Shown here: in pieces, positions 17,519-26,856 of the stretch
Layout: each line of letters opens with the position of its first letter
Position numbering within the stretch: position 1 is the first letter of the stretch
Program-made: the position numbers and the translations under genes
Assembly: GCF_001418015.1 (NCBI RefSeq)
Contig: NZ_LIQG01000022.1
Location: 17,512 to 81,511 of the forward strand
Origin: Lacinutrix mariniflava
Lineage (GTDB): Bacteria; Bacteroidota; Bacteroidia; Flavobacteriales; Flavobacteriaceae
DNA length: 64,000 nucleotides
Direction of reading: 5' to 3'
Notes under the pieces: model-generated
What the model was told of the DNA's origin: nothing
Databases searched by the model: none
Seen by the model: the letters and a program-made list of their open reading frames with translations, nothing else

Positions 17519-18284
17519 AGTAACTAAATGCCTTTATAAGTCTTGAACCATACCAAGAGAACATTTCTCCATCTACAAACATTGTTTTAATATGAGTAGA
17601 TGTGTTAACAATTTCTAAAGCATGCTCTTCTTTAAACGGATAAGGTTCGCTAGATAATAACACTATTTCTGGACCGTCCTCTAAACGCAATTTATTCAAT
17701 TCAATTTCAGGATAACGTTCTAGATTACTATAGATATTTTCAAATTTATTTAATGCTAATAAATGATTTATAAACGTGCCATTTCCTGCCACCATCCAAG
17801 GATTTCGCCATATAAAGTAAGCCGCTTTTATAGTGGGTTTGTCTTTTATAAATGATTTAAAATCTTTTAAACTAAAGTTGATTTTATCTGAAATTGCTTG
17901 AGCTTCTTTTTGCTTGTTGAAGATTTCTCCATATTGGATAATGACTTCTATACAATCTACTATTGTAAAGATATCTGACACGTGAGTTGTACAGATAGCT
18001 TCACAAGCTTCTACTATATCTTTAGTGTTCTCTTCTTTATTGCAGAGAATTATATCTGGATTTAACGCCTTAATTTTATCTATATTAATTTGCTTGGTGC
18101 CTCCAACTACTTGTTTTGTGCTTTTATAATGAATTGGGTGTATGCAGAATTTAGTGATACCAACTACAGAATCTTCTAAACCCAAGTCATGGAGTAATTC
18201 TGTTTGAGAAGGCACTAACGAGACAATACGTTTTGGAGTTGATTCTAGCTCTATAAGTCTTCCTATTTGGTCTTTATGTTTCAT
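17493..18284 (-). CDS. BtuF-like helical-backbone metal receptor without signal peptide
   Basis: A 263-residue protein of the periplasmic binding protein class with a helical backbone (Peripla_BP_2; BtuF, FhuD relatives). Seen: RIVSLVPSQTELLHDLGLED at about residues 19-38, VVGGTKQINIDKIKALNPDIIL and a C-terminal lobe with AAYFIWRNPWMVAGNGTFI. Such proteins bind cobalamin or iron chelates for an ABC importer. There is no signal peptide or lipobox: the frame begins MKHKDQIGRLIELES, so the protein as read would stay in the cytoplasm. No permease or ATPase gene is nearby. A role in B12 handling would fit with IcmF but is inference. Confidence 0.8.
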   Translation of the reverse strand: MKHKDQIGRLIELESTPKRIVSLVPSQTELLHDLGLEDSVVGITKFCIHPIHYKSTKQVVGGTKQINIDKIKALNPDIILCNKEENTKDIVEACEAICTTHVSDIFTIVDCIEVIIQYGEIFNKQKEAQAISDKINFSLKDFKSFIKDKPTIKAAYFIWRNPWMVAGNGTFINHLLALNKFENIYSNLERYPEIELNKLRLEDGPEIVLLSSEPYPFKEEHALEIVNTSTHIKTMFVDGEMFSWYGSRLIKAFSYFKSLRQSL

Positions 18285-18290
18285 CTATAA

Positions 18291-18320
18291 GGTTGCTTCG
18301 CTTTGCTCGCAATGACAAAG
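18291..18320. repeat. Short interspersed repeat remnant (GTTGCTTCGCTTTGCTCGCAATGAC)
   Basis: GTTGCTTCG then CTTTGCTCGCAATGAC is the best preserved of three related copies (11455-11485, 21292-21341). TTGC and GCAA can form the base of a hairpin. It sits between two minus-strand genes. Confidence 0.5.
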
Positions 18321-18360
18321 ATAAAAAAACCTTTGTAGCTATAGCAAACTACAATGGTTT
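18320..18360 (-). terminator. Intrinsic terminator of the 938-residue T9SS protein gene
   Basis: On the minus strand AAACCATTGTAG pairs with CTACAAAGGTTT (one mismatch) and is followed by TTTTTTAT. It lies 28 bases after the stop at 18388. Confidence 0.75.
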
Positions 18361-18387
18361 ATAAAAAAGAACTGACTAAAACTATTT

Positions 18388-21204
18388 TTATTTTTTTATA
18401 ATCTTCTCTACTTTCACTCCTGTTTCGCTTTGTATTTTAATAAAATACACTCCACTTGCTCTACTAGACAAGTCTAGCTTCACTTCTTGACTTGAGTTTA
18501 ATTTTGTTTGCAAAACTCGACCTGACACATCGAATAACGATACTGATTTTATATTATCTTTAGCTGAGATTAGTACTACATCTCTTACTGGATTTGGATA
18601 GATTGACACTGTTTCATCAACATCAAACTCTGTAGTACTCAATACAGCATAGGTTGTATTGGCATTATTTGTTTCTATTGGGAAATTATAATCGAAAAAT
18701 ATTTCTGCATTTTTAGTTACGGTATCGCCTATTTGTACAGCTTCTTGAGATTGTACTTTTAATAAAATATTTCCATGCCCTCCAGAAGACAAGTAAATAG
18801 ATTCGAATATAATTTCTACTTTATTTCCCGTTTGTTTTACATAAACATCATGAGAACTACTCATTACACGCAATGTTGAAACATCGAACATTGTTGGATC
18901 TATTTCTGTGGCTACAACAATATTTTGTGCAGGAAAATTACCTGTGTTTTCGAAATTAATTATATAGTGTAAATACTCTCCTATTTCTGTTGGATCTACT
19001 ATATCTCCTTCTAAGCAAGTTATATCGTTTGGGTCGTAACTTCCAACTACTATTTGTTTATAACCAAAAGTATTATCACCTGGTATTTCGTCTCCTGTTA
19101 TTGGATTAATTTGTACTGAAAAAAGCAACTCATCATCAATATTAATTGCTGGTATTTCTTGTGGACTATTTACGTTTAATGTTACGTAAATACTTCTGCT
19201 TTCAAAAGGTAATAAATCTATATAATTCCAGCTTAGTAATCCTGTGGTTTCTGTTAATGGTGCTTCTGTTGCGCTTATATAATCTAAAACAGTCTCATCA
19301 TAATTAAAAACAAAATCTCCAGATAGCGTTTGGTTACCTTTGTTTTTGTAGGTAATAATGTATTCTGCATCAAAACCTGGTCGTGCAGGAATGGTTGGAG
19401 CCATTACAATTTCTACGTCGTTATGTACTCCATTTGCTGTAATGCAAAAGTCCTGTGTTGTAATGTTGTTGTATGTGTCAGGAAAGTTTACTGTTGCATC
19501 TATTGGTGTTGCATTAAAGAATGTTGGGTTTTCAAATTCTGGCGTTATTATAAAATCTCCACCTTCTGTGTAGAAGCTATATTCTCCTATATCATTCGTA
19601 AAAGTAGCTCCTGTATTTGAGCCATCGTTAATATTTAGTTTTAAATTTGGAAACACCAAATTGCTAGCATTACAACCGTTGGTGTCAATGTCAAAAGTTG
19701 CTATTCCATTTATTGTATTAAAATCTCCTCCAGGCATAAAGGAGCAATACGTATTTACATGAGCAGGTAATAAATCTGCTTGAATTAATTGATTATATGA
19801 TAATATCTCAGATTCGTCAGCACAAATAAATTGTAAACTAATTAAACCTGAAGGAGTAAAAGTGTAAACATCATTTACACCATTTTTTGAATTAACAGTT
19901 TCTAATGCTTGATTTCCTACAAAAAAACTCAATATTAAACTTGAATTTAGGCTAAAATCTAAATTCAAAATATTGTTATAAGAACAATCTACAAACTTTA
20001 ATAAAGGCAAACTGGAAGGATCAAATAAAATAATAGAATTTTGAGAAACATTCAAATATTGCAAATTACTAAATGCTTCTAATCCTTCTAAAGAATTAAT
20101 ATTCAAATTATCTAATACTAAACCTGTTATTAATAAAGCTTCTGATTCTTGAATTTCTCCGTCATTATTAAGATCAACACCTGTTGCCGAAAAAGTAGGA
20201 GTCCCTCCAAAAGTAGAAGTAAAAATACTATACTCCCCATATGTATAATCAAAATTTTCCGTAGTAGAGATGCTACTATTATTTAGTAATTCCGCTTTAA
20301 AATTAACATCAGGAATATTTACTATCCCATCACTAGGGCTGCAAAAAAAGAGATCTATATTATTTTCATCTATTATATATGTATCTGTTACTTGCATCAC
20401 CGGAGTGCCATTTGGTTTTACACCATTAATAGCAACAGTATTAGTAATAATCCCAGTAGTTACATCATCTTGAGTTACCGTATAATTAGGACCTGTAAAT
20501 ATCCATTGTTCCGATGTACTTAATAAATTATCGTTGTTAGTATCTCCTCCTGTAAAGTTGCAAATTCCAGTTATATCTCCTCCTAATAAATCATCTGTAA
20601 TTGAAATATTGTTGATTGACAAATTACCAATATTAGTTACAGTAAAGCTATATGTAACTTCATTCCCAACACTTAAACACGTACCTCCATTTGCATTAAT
20701 TGCCGACTTAACAACAGTAAAACTAGCATCGCTACACAAAGTTACATCACTATTGCCCTCAGCATCAACTACATATATATCTATTCCTTGCACTGCCGTT
20801 GTGTTATCAGGCTCTAAACCATCTACTGTTACACTATTAACAATGGCACCATTATCAAGATCTCCTGAATTTACTATATAATTAGGCGCTGTATAGACCC
20901 ATGTTTCAGAAGTATCTAATAATGCATCGTTATTAAGATCACCTGTATATGGTAATGAAGCAGTAATATCACCTCCTAACAAATCACTAGTAACAGTTAT
21001 TGAATTAATTACTTGCGTACCCACATTAGTAACTGTAATCGTATAAGTGATTTCATCTCCAACACCAACACACATACTACTAGAAGATACTGATTCCACA
21101 ACATTAATAGCACCTCCTGTATAATTATTAATGGTGTCTGAATTGATAATATTAGGACTAAAAAAAGCTATTATACTACTTAGTAAAAAAATATATGTTC
21201 TCAT
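18388..21204 (-). CDS. T9SS-exported surface protein with DUF11-like and LRR regions
   Basis: A 938-residue secreted protein. A signal peptide (about 1-22) is followed by two tandem beta-sandwich repeats of the DUF11/DUF7507 type (about 34-150 and 155-280; each has GDEITYTITVTN or its like and LLGGDIT), a short leucine-rich region (about 310-460, LEGLEAFSNLQYLNVSQNS), an SdrD-like stretch, a DUF7619-like domain starting at GSYDPNDITC (about 725-850), and a C-terminal type A sorting domain beginning IYPNPVRD and ending VEKIIKK. T9SS would cleave the last domain and attach the rest to the cell surface or release it. Adhesion is the likely role. It has its own terminator. Confidence 0.88.
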   Translation of the reverse strand: MRTYIFLLSSIIAFFSPNIINSDTINNYTGGAINVVESVSSSSMCVGVGDEITYTITVTNVGTQVINSITVTSDLLGGDITASLPYTGDLNNDALLDTSETWVYTAPNYIVNSGDLDNGAIVNSVTVDGLEPDNTTAVQGIDIYVVDAEGNSDVTLCSDASFTVVKSAINANGGTCLSVGNEVTYSFTVTNIGNLSINNISITDDLLGGDITGICNFTGGDTNNDNLLSTSEQWIFTGPNYTVTQDDVTTGIITNTVAINGVKPNGTPVMQVTDTYIIDENNIDLFFCSPSDGIVNIPDVNFKAELLNNSSISTTENFDYTYGEYSIFTSTFGGTPTFSATGVDLNNDGEIQESEALLITGLVLDNLNINSLEGLEAFSNLQYLNVSQNSIILFDPSSLPLLKFVDCSYNNILNLDFSLNSSLILSFFVGNQALETVNSKNGVNDVYTFTPSGLISLQFICADESEILSYNQLIQADLLPAHVNTYCSFMPGGDFNTINGIATFDIDTNGCNASNLVFPNLKLNINDGSNTGATFTNDIGEYSFYTEGGDFIITPEFENPTFFNATPIDATVNFPDTYNNITTQDFCITANGVHNDVEIVMAPTIPARPGFDAEYIITYKNKGNQTLSGDFVFNYDETVLDYISATEAPLTETTGLLSWNYIDLLPFESRSIYVTLNVNSPQEIPAINIDDELLFSVQINPITGDEIPGDNTFGYKQIVVGSYDPNDITCLEGDIVDPTEIGEYLHYIINFENTGNFPAQNIVVATEIDPTMFDVSTLRVMSSSHDVYVKQTGNKVEIIFESIYLSSGGHGNILLKVQSQEAVQIGDTVTKNAEIFFDYNFPIETNNANTTYAVLSTTEFDVDETVSIYPNPVRDVVLISAKDNIKSVSLFDVSGRVLQTKLNSSQEVKLDLSSRASGVYFIKIQSETGVKVEKIIKK

Positions 21205-21291
21205 GGTTAATTAGTTTTATTTTTTTTAGCAAATTAGTATTCAATGGTTTTGACTTAGAATTCGATTTTTAAATATATTAATCCATTTTAT

Positions 21292-21341
21292 CAGATTGCT
21301 TCGTATGCTCGATTACAATCGAAGCTCCTTGCAATGACGTT
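21292..21341. repeat. Interspersed repeat remnant with internal hairpin
   Basis: AGATTGCTTCG and CTTGCAATGACG flank an inner inverted repeat, GCTCGATT/AATCGAAGC. It is the third copy of the repeat seen at 11455 and 18291, placed between pyrF and the T9SS gene. Confidence 0.5.
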
Positions 21342-22155
21342 AGTTATTTAAGACAACTTCCATTTGTTGCTGTAAATCTTTTGCTTTAGTTGCAGCTGCT
21401 TGCGCAAAATCTTTTTCTGTTGAAGCATAAATAATTCCTCTTGAAGAATTTATTAATAAACCTACATTTTCACTCATTCCATATTTACAGACATCTTGCA
21501 AGTTTCCGCCTTGTGCTCCAACACCAGGAACTAATAAAAAGTTATTTGGAATTATTTTTCTAATATCTGCAAAATACTCTGCTTTTGTTGCCCCAACTAC
21601 ATACATCAAATTTTCAGAGTTTTTCCAACTTTTAGAAGTCTCTAAAACCTGCTTATATAACTCTTTACCTTCGACTGTTTTTGTTTGAAAATCGAAAGCA
21701 CCTTCGTTAGACGTTAACGCCAACATAATAGTGTGCTTGTTTTTAAAGGCAAGAAAAGGCTCTACTGAGTCTTTTCCCATATATGGTGCTACTGTAACAC
21801 TATCGAATGCTAAGTCTTCTAGAAAAGCTTTAGCATACATTGTACTTGTATTACCAATGTCTCCACGTTTTGCATCTGCAATAGTAAAAATCTCTGGATG
21901 GTTAGTATTTAAATACTTAATTGTTTTTTCTAATGCTTGCCAACCTTTAATACCATAAGCTTCGTAGAATGCTGTGTTTGGTTTATAAGCTACACATAAA
22001 TGATGCGTTGCATCTATTATTGCTTTATTGAATTCGAAAATAGGATCTTCTAATTCTAATAAATGTTTTGGTATTTTATTTAAATCGACATCTAACCCAA
22101 TACATAGGAAAGAGTTCTTTTTTTTAATTTGTACTGTAAGTTCTTGTGTTGTCAT
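21340..22155 (-). CDS. pyrF: Orotidine 5'-phosphate decarboxylase, type 2
   Basis: PyrF makes UMP from OMP, the last step of pyrimidine synthesis. The 271-residue length and motifs are of the type 2 (mycobacterial/Myxococcus) group: [14 protein letters not shown], the catalytic [14 protein letters not shown] with the Lys-Asp network (about residues 90-103), [15 protein letters not shown] and [10 protein letters not shown] near the phosphate site. It is on the same strand as prfA, 92 bases downstream, but a terminator lies between them; some read-through or its own promoter is needed. Confidence 0.93.
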   Translation of the reverse strand: MTTQELTVQIKKKNSFLCIGLDVDLNKIPKHLLELEDPIFEFNKAIIDATHHLCVAYKPNTAFYEAYGIKGWQALEKTIKYLNTNHPEIFTIADAKRGDIGNTSTMYAKAFLEDLAFDSVTVAPYMGKDSVEPFLAFKNKHTIMLALTSNEGAFDFQTKTVEGKELYKQVLETSKSWKNSENLMYVVGATKAEYFADIRKIIPNNFLLVPGVGAQGGNLQDVCKYGMSENVGLLINSSRGIIYASTEKDFAQAAATKAKDLQQQMEVVLNN

Positions 22156-22210
22156 GCTCTAAAATTATGGATTCTGCATAGTGCGCAGAAGGACAAATAT
22201 TTTCAAATTT

Positions 22211-22242
22211 AAAAAATAAAAAAGCCTCTAAAAAAGAGGCTT
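22211..22242 (-). terminator. Intrinsic terminator of prfA
   Basis: On the minus strand AAGCCTCT and AGAGGCTT form an 8-bp stem followed by TTTTATTTTTT, directly after the prfA stop at 22248. Confidence 0.85.
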
Positions 22243-22247
22243 AAAAT

Positions 22248-23324
22248 TTATAATATATCGCTATTGGCCTTTAACTTTTCAGTATTGTCAGCCAACATTA
22301 ATTCATCTAATATTTTTTGAATATCTCCATTTACAATGTTCTGTAAATCGTATAGTGTTAATCCTATTCTATGATCCGTTACACGACCTTGAGAATAGTT
22401 ATAAGTTCTAATTTTAGCACTTCTGTCTCCAGAGGTTACCATTGTTCCTCTTAAAGCTGCATCTTCTTCGTTCTTTTTAGCTAATTCTAAATCGTATAAA
22501 CGCGAACGTAATACTTTAAAGGCTTTTTCTTTATTTTTATGCTGCGATTTTTGATCTTGACACTGTGCCACTAATCCTGTTGGAATATGCGTTAAACGTA
22601 CTGCTGAATAGGTTGTGTTTACAGATTGCCCTCCTGGACCTGAAGAACAAAAGAAATCTACTCTTACATCTTTTGCTTCTACAACTACATCAAACTCTTC
22701 GGCTTCTGGAAAAACCATTACTGTTGCTGCACTTGTATGTACACGACCTTGAGTCTCTGTTTGTGGTACACGTTGCACACGGTGTACACCTGCTTCAAAT
22801 TTTAAAGTTCCGTAAACATCCTCTCCAGAAACTTCAAATTGAATTTCTTTAAAACCACCATTTGTACCTTCACTATAATCTACAGTATCGACTTTCCATC
22901 CTCTACCTTCACAGTACCTACTGTACATTCTAAATAAATCTCCTGCAAAAATACTTGCTTCGTCTCCACCTGCTCCTGCGCGTAATTCTACAACTGCATT
23001 CTTAGCATCTTGAGGATCTTTAGGTATTAAGAGTACTTTTATTTCTTCTTCTAATAAAGGAATTTCTGTTTTAGCTTCGTCGTATTGCATTTTAGCCATG
23101 TCTACCATTTCGGCATCACTACCATCTGCAATTATTTCTTCAGCTTCAGCTAAATTATTTGTCTGCTCTATATATAACTCACGTTTATCCATTAATAAAC
23201 GTAAACTTTTGTATTCTCTAGTTAACTCAACATAAGTTTTTTGATCTGAAATAATATCTGGCTGAATGATTAAATCACTCACCTCATCAAAACGTTGTTT
23301 TACTATTTGTAATTTATCTAACAT
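22248..23324 (-). CDS. prfA: Peptide chain release factor 1
   Basis: RF1 recognises UAA and UAG stop codons and triggers peptide release. The start at 23324 ([19 protein letters not shown]) is chosen because a promoter box lies at 23346-23353, covering the upstream alternative start. The 358-residue protein has the helical domain 1 at residues 1-100, the tRNA-mimicry part with [18 protein letters not shown], and the catalytic GGQ in [17 protein letters not shown] at about residues 230-245. The recognition loop region has [20 protein letters not shown]. It ends at a strong terminator. Confidence 0.96.
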   Translation of the reverse strand: MLDKLQIVKQRFDEVSDLIIQPDIISDQKTYVELTREYKSLRLLMDKRELYIEQTNNLAEAEEIIADGSDAEMVDMAKMQYDEAKTEIPLLEEEIKVLLIPKDPQDAKNAVVELRAGAGGDEASIFAGDLFRMYSRYCEGRGWKVDTVDYSEGTNGGFKEIQFEVSGEDVYGTLKFEAGVHRVQRVPQTETQGRVHTSAATVMVFPEAEEFDVVVEAKDVRVDFFCSSGPGGQSVNTTYSAVRLTHIPTGLVAQCQDQKSQHKNKEKAFKVLRSRLYDLELAKKNEEDAALRGTMVTSGDRSAKIRTYNYSQGRVTDHRIGLTLYDLQNIVNGDIQKILDELMLADNTEKLKANSDIL

Positions 23325-23345
23325 AAATGTTTTTGCGTTATTTAG

Positions 23346-23353
23346 CAAAAATA
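23346..23353 (-). promoter_or_regulatory. -7 promoter box for prfA
   Basis: Reads TATTTTTG on the minus strand, 22 bases before the ATG at 23324; this decides the shorter start. Confidence 0.55.
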
Positions 23354-23363
23354 CGATAAATAA

Positions 23364-24077
23364 TCAATAATAATAAACCGTTTTTGATACTGAATTTTGT
23401 TCTCTTTTCTTGATTTCTAACATTACGTAGTTTACCCAAGTTAAAAAGGCTGAAATTGAAAAAAACCGTTCTAAATAATATAACGATTTTACCTCTAGAA
23501 AATAACCACAAAACATTGCTATATCACCAAAAGCGAAACAAAATGTTGCAAACAAAAACAACGTTGAACGCAAGTGAAATCTATTAAAATTATAATTTGC
23601 AGAACAAACGCACATTATAATCATTACGATGCTTGGAAACATAAAAAAAACTCTATCAACTAAACCAAATCTTGAAACATCTACAGAAGACACTAGCAAA
23701 TAAATTAAATACACGTTTAACAATGCGATGATTGAAAAAATTAAAATCATGGCATAATTCTTAGTTTTAATCGTGATCTTTTTTATCACTAAACTGCATA
23801 ATAGACCAAATATAATTGCCCGAATTACTATTGCTATTTTTGTTACTATTGGTTCTTCTACAAAAAATGTAAGCATATCGAAAACAACAAACAAAAGCAT
23901 AATAATTGTCGCTCTTTTATGCTTATAGCAACCTATATAAAAGTAAGCAAGTGTAAAAATTATTGATGTAATTATTGTATGAATTACATAAACATCGAAT
24001 GACATCTCTAAGACAGTGTAAATACCAGTTAAAAATAGAATAACTGCTATAGAATATAATAGCTTTTGATAATACAA
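23364..24077 (-). CDS. YhhN-like polytopic membrane protein
   Basis: A 237-residue protein with seven or eight predicted helices. The layout and the buried FAFGDIAMF (about residues 180-188) near the C-terminus recall the YhhN/TMEM86 family, some of which are lysoplasmalogenases. Similarity beyond this is weak, so substrate and activity remain open. It lies directly upstream of the prfA promoter on the same strand. Confidence 0.55.
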   Translation of the reverse strand: MYYQKLLYSIAVILFLTGIYTVLEMSFDVYVIHTIITSIIFTLAYFYIGCYKHKRATIIMLLFVVFDMLTFFVEEPIVTKIAIVIRAIIFGLLCSLVIKKITIKTKNYAMILIFSIIALLNVYLIYLLVSSVDVSRFGLVDRVFFMFPSIVMIIMCVCSANYNFNRFHLRSTLFLFATFCFAFGDIAMFCGYFLEVKSLYYLERFFSISAFLTWVNYVMLEIKKREQNSVSKTVYYY

Positions 24078-24210
24078 GATTAAATAGGTTATGATTTAGG
24101 CTTGTGAAGATAGTAATAATAATTATTTCCTACAGCAAGGCCATCCTCACATTTACAAATGTTAATTAACGTTTAAAATAATTCGCTACAGTTTGCGTTA
24201 TAAATAAACT

Positions 24211-24501
24211 ATGTTAAACCAATTTCGCGCTATACTATTTTACTATAAATCTATTGCCTTATGGTCCTTTGCTGCTACTATTCTTATAACTATTTATAGT
24301 CCAGAAATAGTTAGTGCTTTATTGACCAAATTATTTTTAATGGTTTTATTTTTGTTAATGATTAATGATAGGAGTATGCGAAGAAAATTAAAATTTTATA
24401 AGATGGCAGGAACATCTAACTTGAAGCTTGTTTTTATGTTATACATTATAGATTGCTTTTTTACTTGTAGTTTTCTATTATTAATACAAGGCTTTATTTA
24501 A
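24211..24501 (+). CDS. Small membrane protein of unknown function
   Basis: A 96-residue protein with three hydrophobic stretches (about residues 15-32, 38-52 and 72-92) and a basic loop (SMRRKLKFYKM). I do not recognise a family. It is a single plus-strand gene between two minus-strand units, preceded by CAGTTTGCG, only a partial promoter match. Confidence 0.6.
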   Translation: MLNQFRAILFYYKSIALWSFAATILITIYSPEIVSALLTKLFLMVLFLLMINDRSMRRKLKFYKMAGTSNLKLVFMLYIIDCFFTCSFLLLIQGFI

Positions 24502-24616
24502 AAAGAGAAAAACATAAATCCTAAAAAAAATATAAAGCACGTTCTAAATAGAAAAAAGAATACAATCTATACGAATATCATACAAAAACGCTTTAATCTA
24601 TAAAATGGATATATAG

Positions 24617-25558
24617 TTATAAATCCATAGTAACACCTACTCCTAGAATTTGTTTCCACTGTAATCTAGCACCTCTATCCACAAACACATCTACAACAGT
24701 AGTTTCTTGCTGCGTTTTTATATCATTATCATACCTAATATGGGATCCTAAAGTTGCCTTTACATAATCGTTAACCTTAAAGTCGAGCACAACTTCCCAA
24801 TCAACATCAATGTTGCCAAAACTATTAAGATAATCTGTATATAAACTAAATTGATTTCTAAGGTATATATTTTCAAACACTTCTGCTTCAAAGGCATTTG
24901 TAATTAAAACACCCATTTCTGTTCTAGCATTTTCTCCCTTTTTTATTCTATTTTGAAACTCATCGTATTCTGCTGCTTGAACACCAAAAGAGCCTGCATC
25001 TGCCAAATCTTGATCTAAAACAAACGTTCCCTTAAAGGTTAAAGGAGAGAGGTAAAAAGATAATTTTTCAAGATTTTTACCATACTCAACGCCTCCTCCG
25101 ATAAATAAATATCCTGGAGCCATAAAACGCGAAATTGGATTATCTCTATTTGGATATGTATAACCGTTAGAATATTGTGTTTTAAAATTAAATCTCCCTG
25201 AATAATACCAATTGGTTAAAGTATCTTTTCTATAACCTATAGTCGAAATTAATTCTAATTCGTCTTCTGTTTTCCTTAACCTTTGACTTTCCTGTTTATT
25301 AACACCATAGCGCGTTCTAACCGAGCTTTTCCAAATAAGGTTTTCTCTTTTATATCTTAAACTTGATACCAATTTCAAAAGAGCAGAAACAGAATTACTT
25401 CCACCTGCATTCCAATTAACAAAAGTAACCTCATTGATATCTAAACCTGCTGTACTTTTCTGAACCCACTTTACAGTATCTAAAACCTTGACAACAGAGT
25501 CTTGAGCTTTTACAAATTGGAACGAGAGAATAACTAAAACTATTAAACAAAATCTCAT
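24617..25558 (-). CDS. DUF3078 outer membrane protein
   Basis: A 313-residue protein with a signal peptide (about 1-18, cleavage after VKA). DUF3078 proteins are Bacteroidota beta-barrel-like proteins; seen here are the start motif STAGLDINEVTFVNWNAGGSNSVSALL (in overlapping parts, GLDINEVTFVNWN and AGGSNSVSALL), many amphipathic strands of alternating aromatic residues and a final strand ending in a hydrophobic residue. It is 28 bases downstream of purM and likely shares its transcript. The cargo or function is unknown. Confidence 0.85.
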   Translation of the reverse strand: MRFCLIVLVILSFQFVKAQDSVVKVLDTVKWVQKSTAGLDINEVTFVNWNAGGSNSVSALLKLVSSLRYKRENLIWKSSVRTRYGVNKQESQRLRKTEDELELISTIGYRKDTLTNWYYSGRFNFKTQYSNGYTYPNRDNPISRFMAPGYLFIGGGVEYGKNLEKLSFYLSPLTFKGTFVLDQDLADAGSFGVQAAEYDEFQNRIKKGENARTEMGVLITNAFEAEVFENIYLRNQFSLYTDYLNSFGNIDVDWEVVLDFKVNDYVKATLGSHIRYDNDIKTQQETTVVDVFVDRGARLQWKQILGVGVTMDL

Positions 25559-25586
25559 TTTATACTACTTTAAAAATTAAAAAACA

Positions 25587-26765
25587 TTAGTAAATAAACG
25601 TGCCAAATTCACTATTTATTGTAAGTTTTTTATCTTCCGAAGTTTCCACTCGACCAACAACCTGAGCATTAACATTATATGATTTAGAAATTAAAATAAT
25701 CTCTTCTGCAATTTCTGGAGAAACATAAAGTTCCATTCTGTGTCCACAGTTAAATACTTGATACATTTCTTTCCAATCTGTTTTAGACTGTTCTTGTATT
25801 AATTTGAATAAAGGCGGAATTGGAAATAAATTATCTTTTACAATATGTAAATTGTCTATAAAATGAAGAATTTTTGTTTGTGCTCCACCAGAACAATGTA
25901 CCATTCCGTGTAGCGTCTCAGAATTAAATTTTGATAAAATTTCTTTTATAATTGGAGCATACGTTCTTGTTGGGGACAAGACTAATTTGCCTGCATCTAT
26001 TGGACTGTTTTCTACTTTATCTGTTAATTTAACCTGTCCAGAATACACAAGATCCTCTGGAACTGCTGCATCAAAACTTTCTGGATATTTTTTTGCTAGG
26101 TAGTTATCAAACACATCATGTCGTGCGGAAGTTAAGCCATTACTTCCCATACCTCCATTATACTCTTTCTCGTAAGTGGCCTGACCAAAACTCTCTAAAC
26201 CAACTATTACGTCTCCAGCTTTTATGTTTGCATTATCGACAACATCACTACGTTTCATTCTAGCAGTAACTGTAGAATCTACAATTATTGTACGTACTAA
26301 ATCTCCAACATCTGCAGTTTCGCCTCCAGTAGAATGTATAGTTACTCCAAAGGTTTTTAAATCTTGAATAAGCTCTTCGGTTCCATTAATAATTGCAGAT
26401 AATACTTCTCCTGTAATTAAATTTTTATTTCTACCTATAGTTGATGACAGCATAATATTATCTGTAGCACCAACACAAAGTAAATCGTCGATATTCATTA
26501 TTAGAGCATCTTGAGCGATACCTTTCCATACTGAAACATCTCCAGTTTCTTTCCAATACATATATGCTAAAGCACTTTTTGTTCCTGCTCCATCTGCATG
26601 CATGATTAAGCAATAATCATCGTCTCCTGTAAGGTAATCTGGTACAATTTTACAGAATGCCTTTGGGAACAAGCCTTTATCTATGTTTTTTATTGCATTG
26701 TGCACATCTTCTTTTGATGCTGAAACACCTCTTTGACTGTAACGTTTACTTATTTCCGAGCTCAT
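25587..26765 (-). CDS. purM: Phosphoribosylformylglycinamidine cyclo-ligase (AIR synthase-like)
   Basis: A 392-residue member of the PurM/AIR synthase family, the fifth step of purine synthesis (FGAM plus ATP to AIR). The form, longer than the 345 residues of E. coli PurM, is usual in Bacteroidota. The start at 26765 (MSSEISKRYSQRGVSASKEDVH) is fixed by a complete promoter at 26783-26813. Seen: MHADGAGTKSALAYMYWKETG (first 20 residues given) with the ATP/Mg-binding Asp, GGETADVGDLVRTI and HCSGGAQTKI. DUF3078 follows. Confidence 0.9.
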   Translation of the reverse strand: MSSEISKRYSQRGVSASKEDVHNAIKNIDKGLFPKAFCKIVPDYLTGDDDYCLIMHADGAGTKSALAYMYWKETGDVSVWKGIAQDALIMNIDDLLCVGATDNIMLSSTIGRNKNLITGEVLSAIINGTEELIQDLKTFGVTIHSTGGETADVGDLVRTIIVDSTVTARMKRSDVVDNANIKAGDVIVGLESFGQATYEKEYNGGMGSNGLTSARHDVFDNYLAKKYPESFDAAVPEDLVYSGQVKLTDKVENSPIDAGKLVLSPTRTYAPIIKEILSKFNSETLHGMVHCSGGAQTKILHFIDNLHIVKDNLFPIPPLFKLIQEQSKTDWKEMYQVFNCGHRMELYVSPEIAEEIILISKSYNVNAQVVGRVETSEDKKLTINSEFGTFIY

Positions 26766-26782
26766 AGTTATGTATTGAAAAG

Positions 26783-26813
26783 CAAAGATAGTTGTAAATA
26801 AAAAGCACACAAA
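26783..26813 (-). promoter_or_regulatory. Complete Bacteroidota promoter for purM
   Basis: On the minus strand TTTG (26813-26810), 19 bases, then TATCTTTG (26790-26783). The -33 box lies within the terminator of the upstream gene. Confidence 0.8.
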
Positions 26814-26827
26814 TTATTTGTGTGCTT
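26795..26827 (-). terminator. Intrinsic terminator of the curli locus unit
   Basis: AAGCACACAAAT faces ATTTGTGTGCTT and, on the minus strand, runs into TTTTTATTT. It ends the transcript of the lipoprotein gene at 26857. Confidence 0.85.
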
Positions 26828-26856
26828 CTTATAATAAAGTTTTTAAATATTATAAT

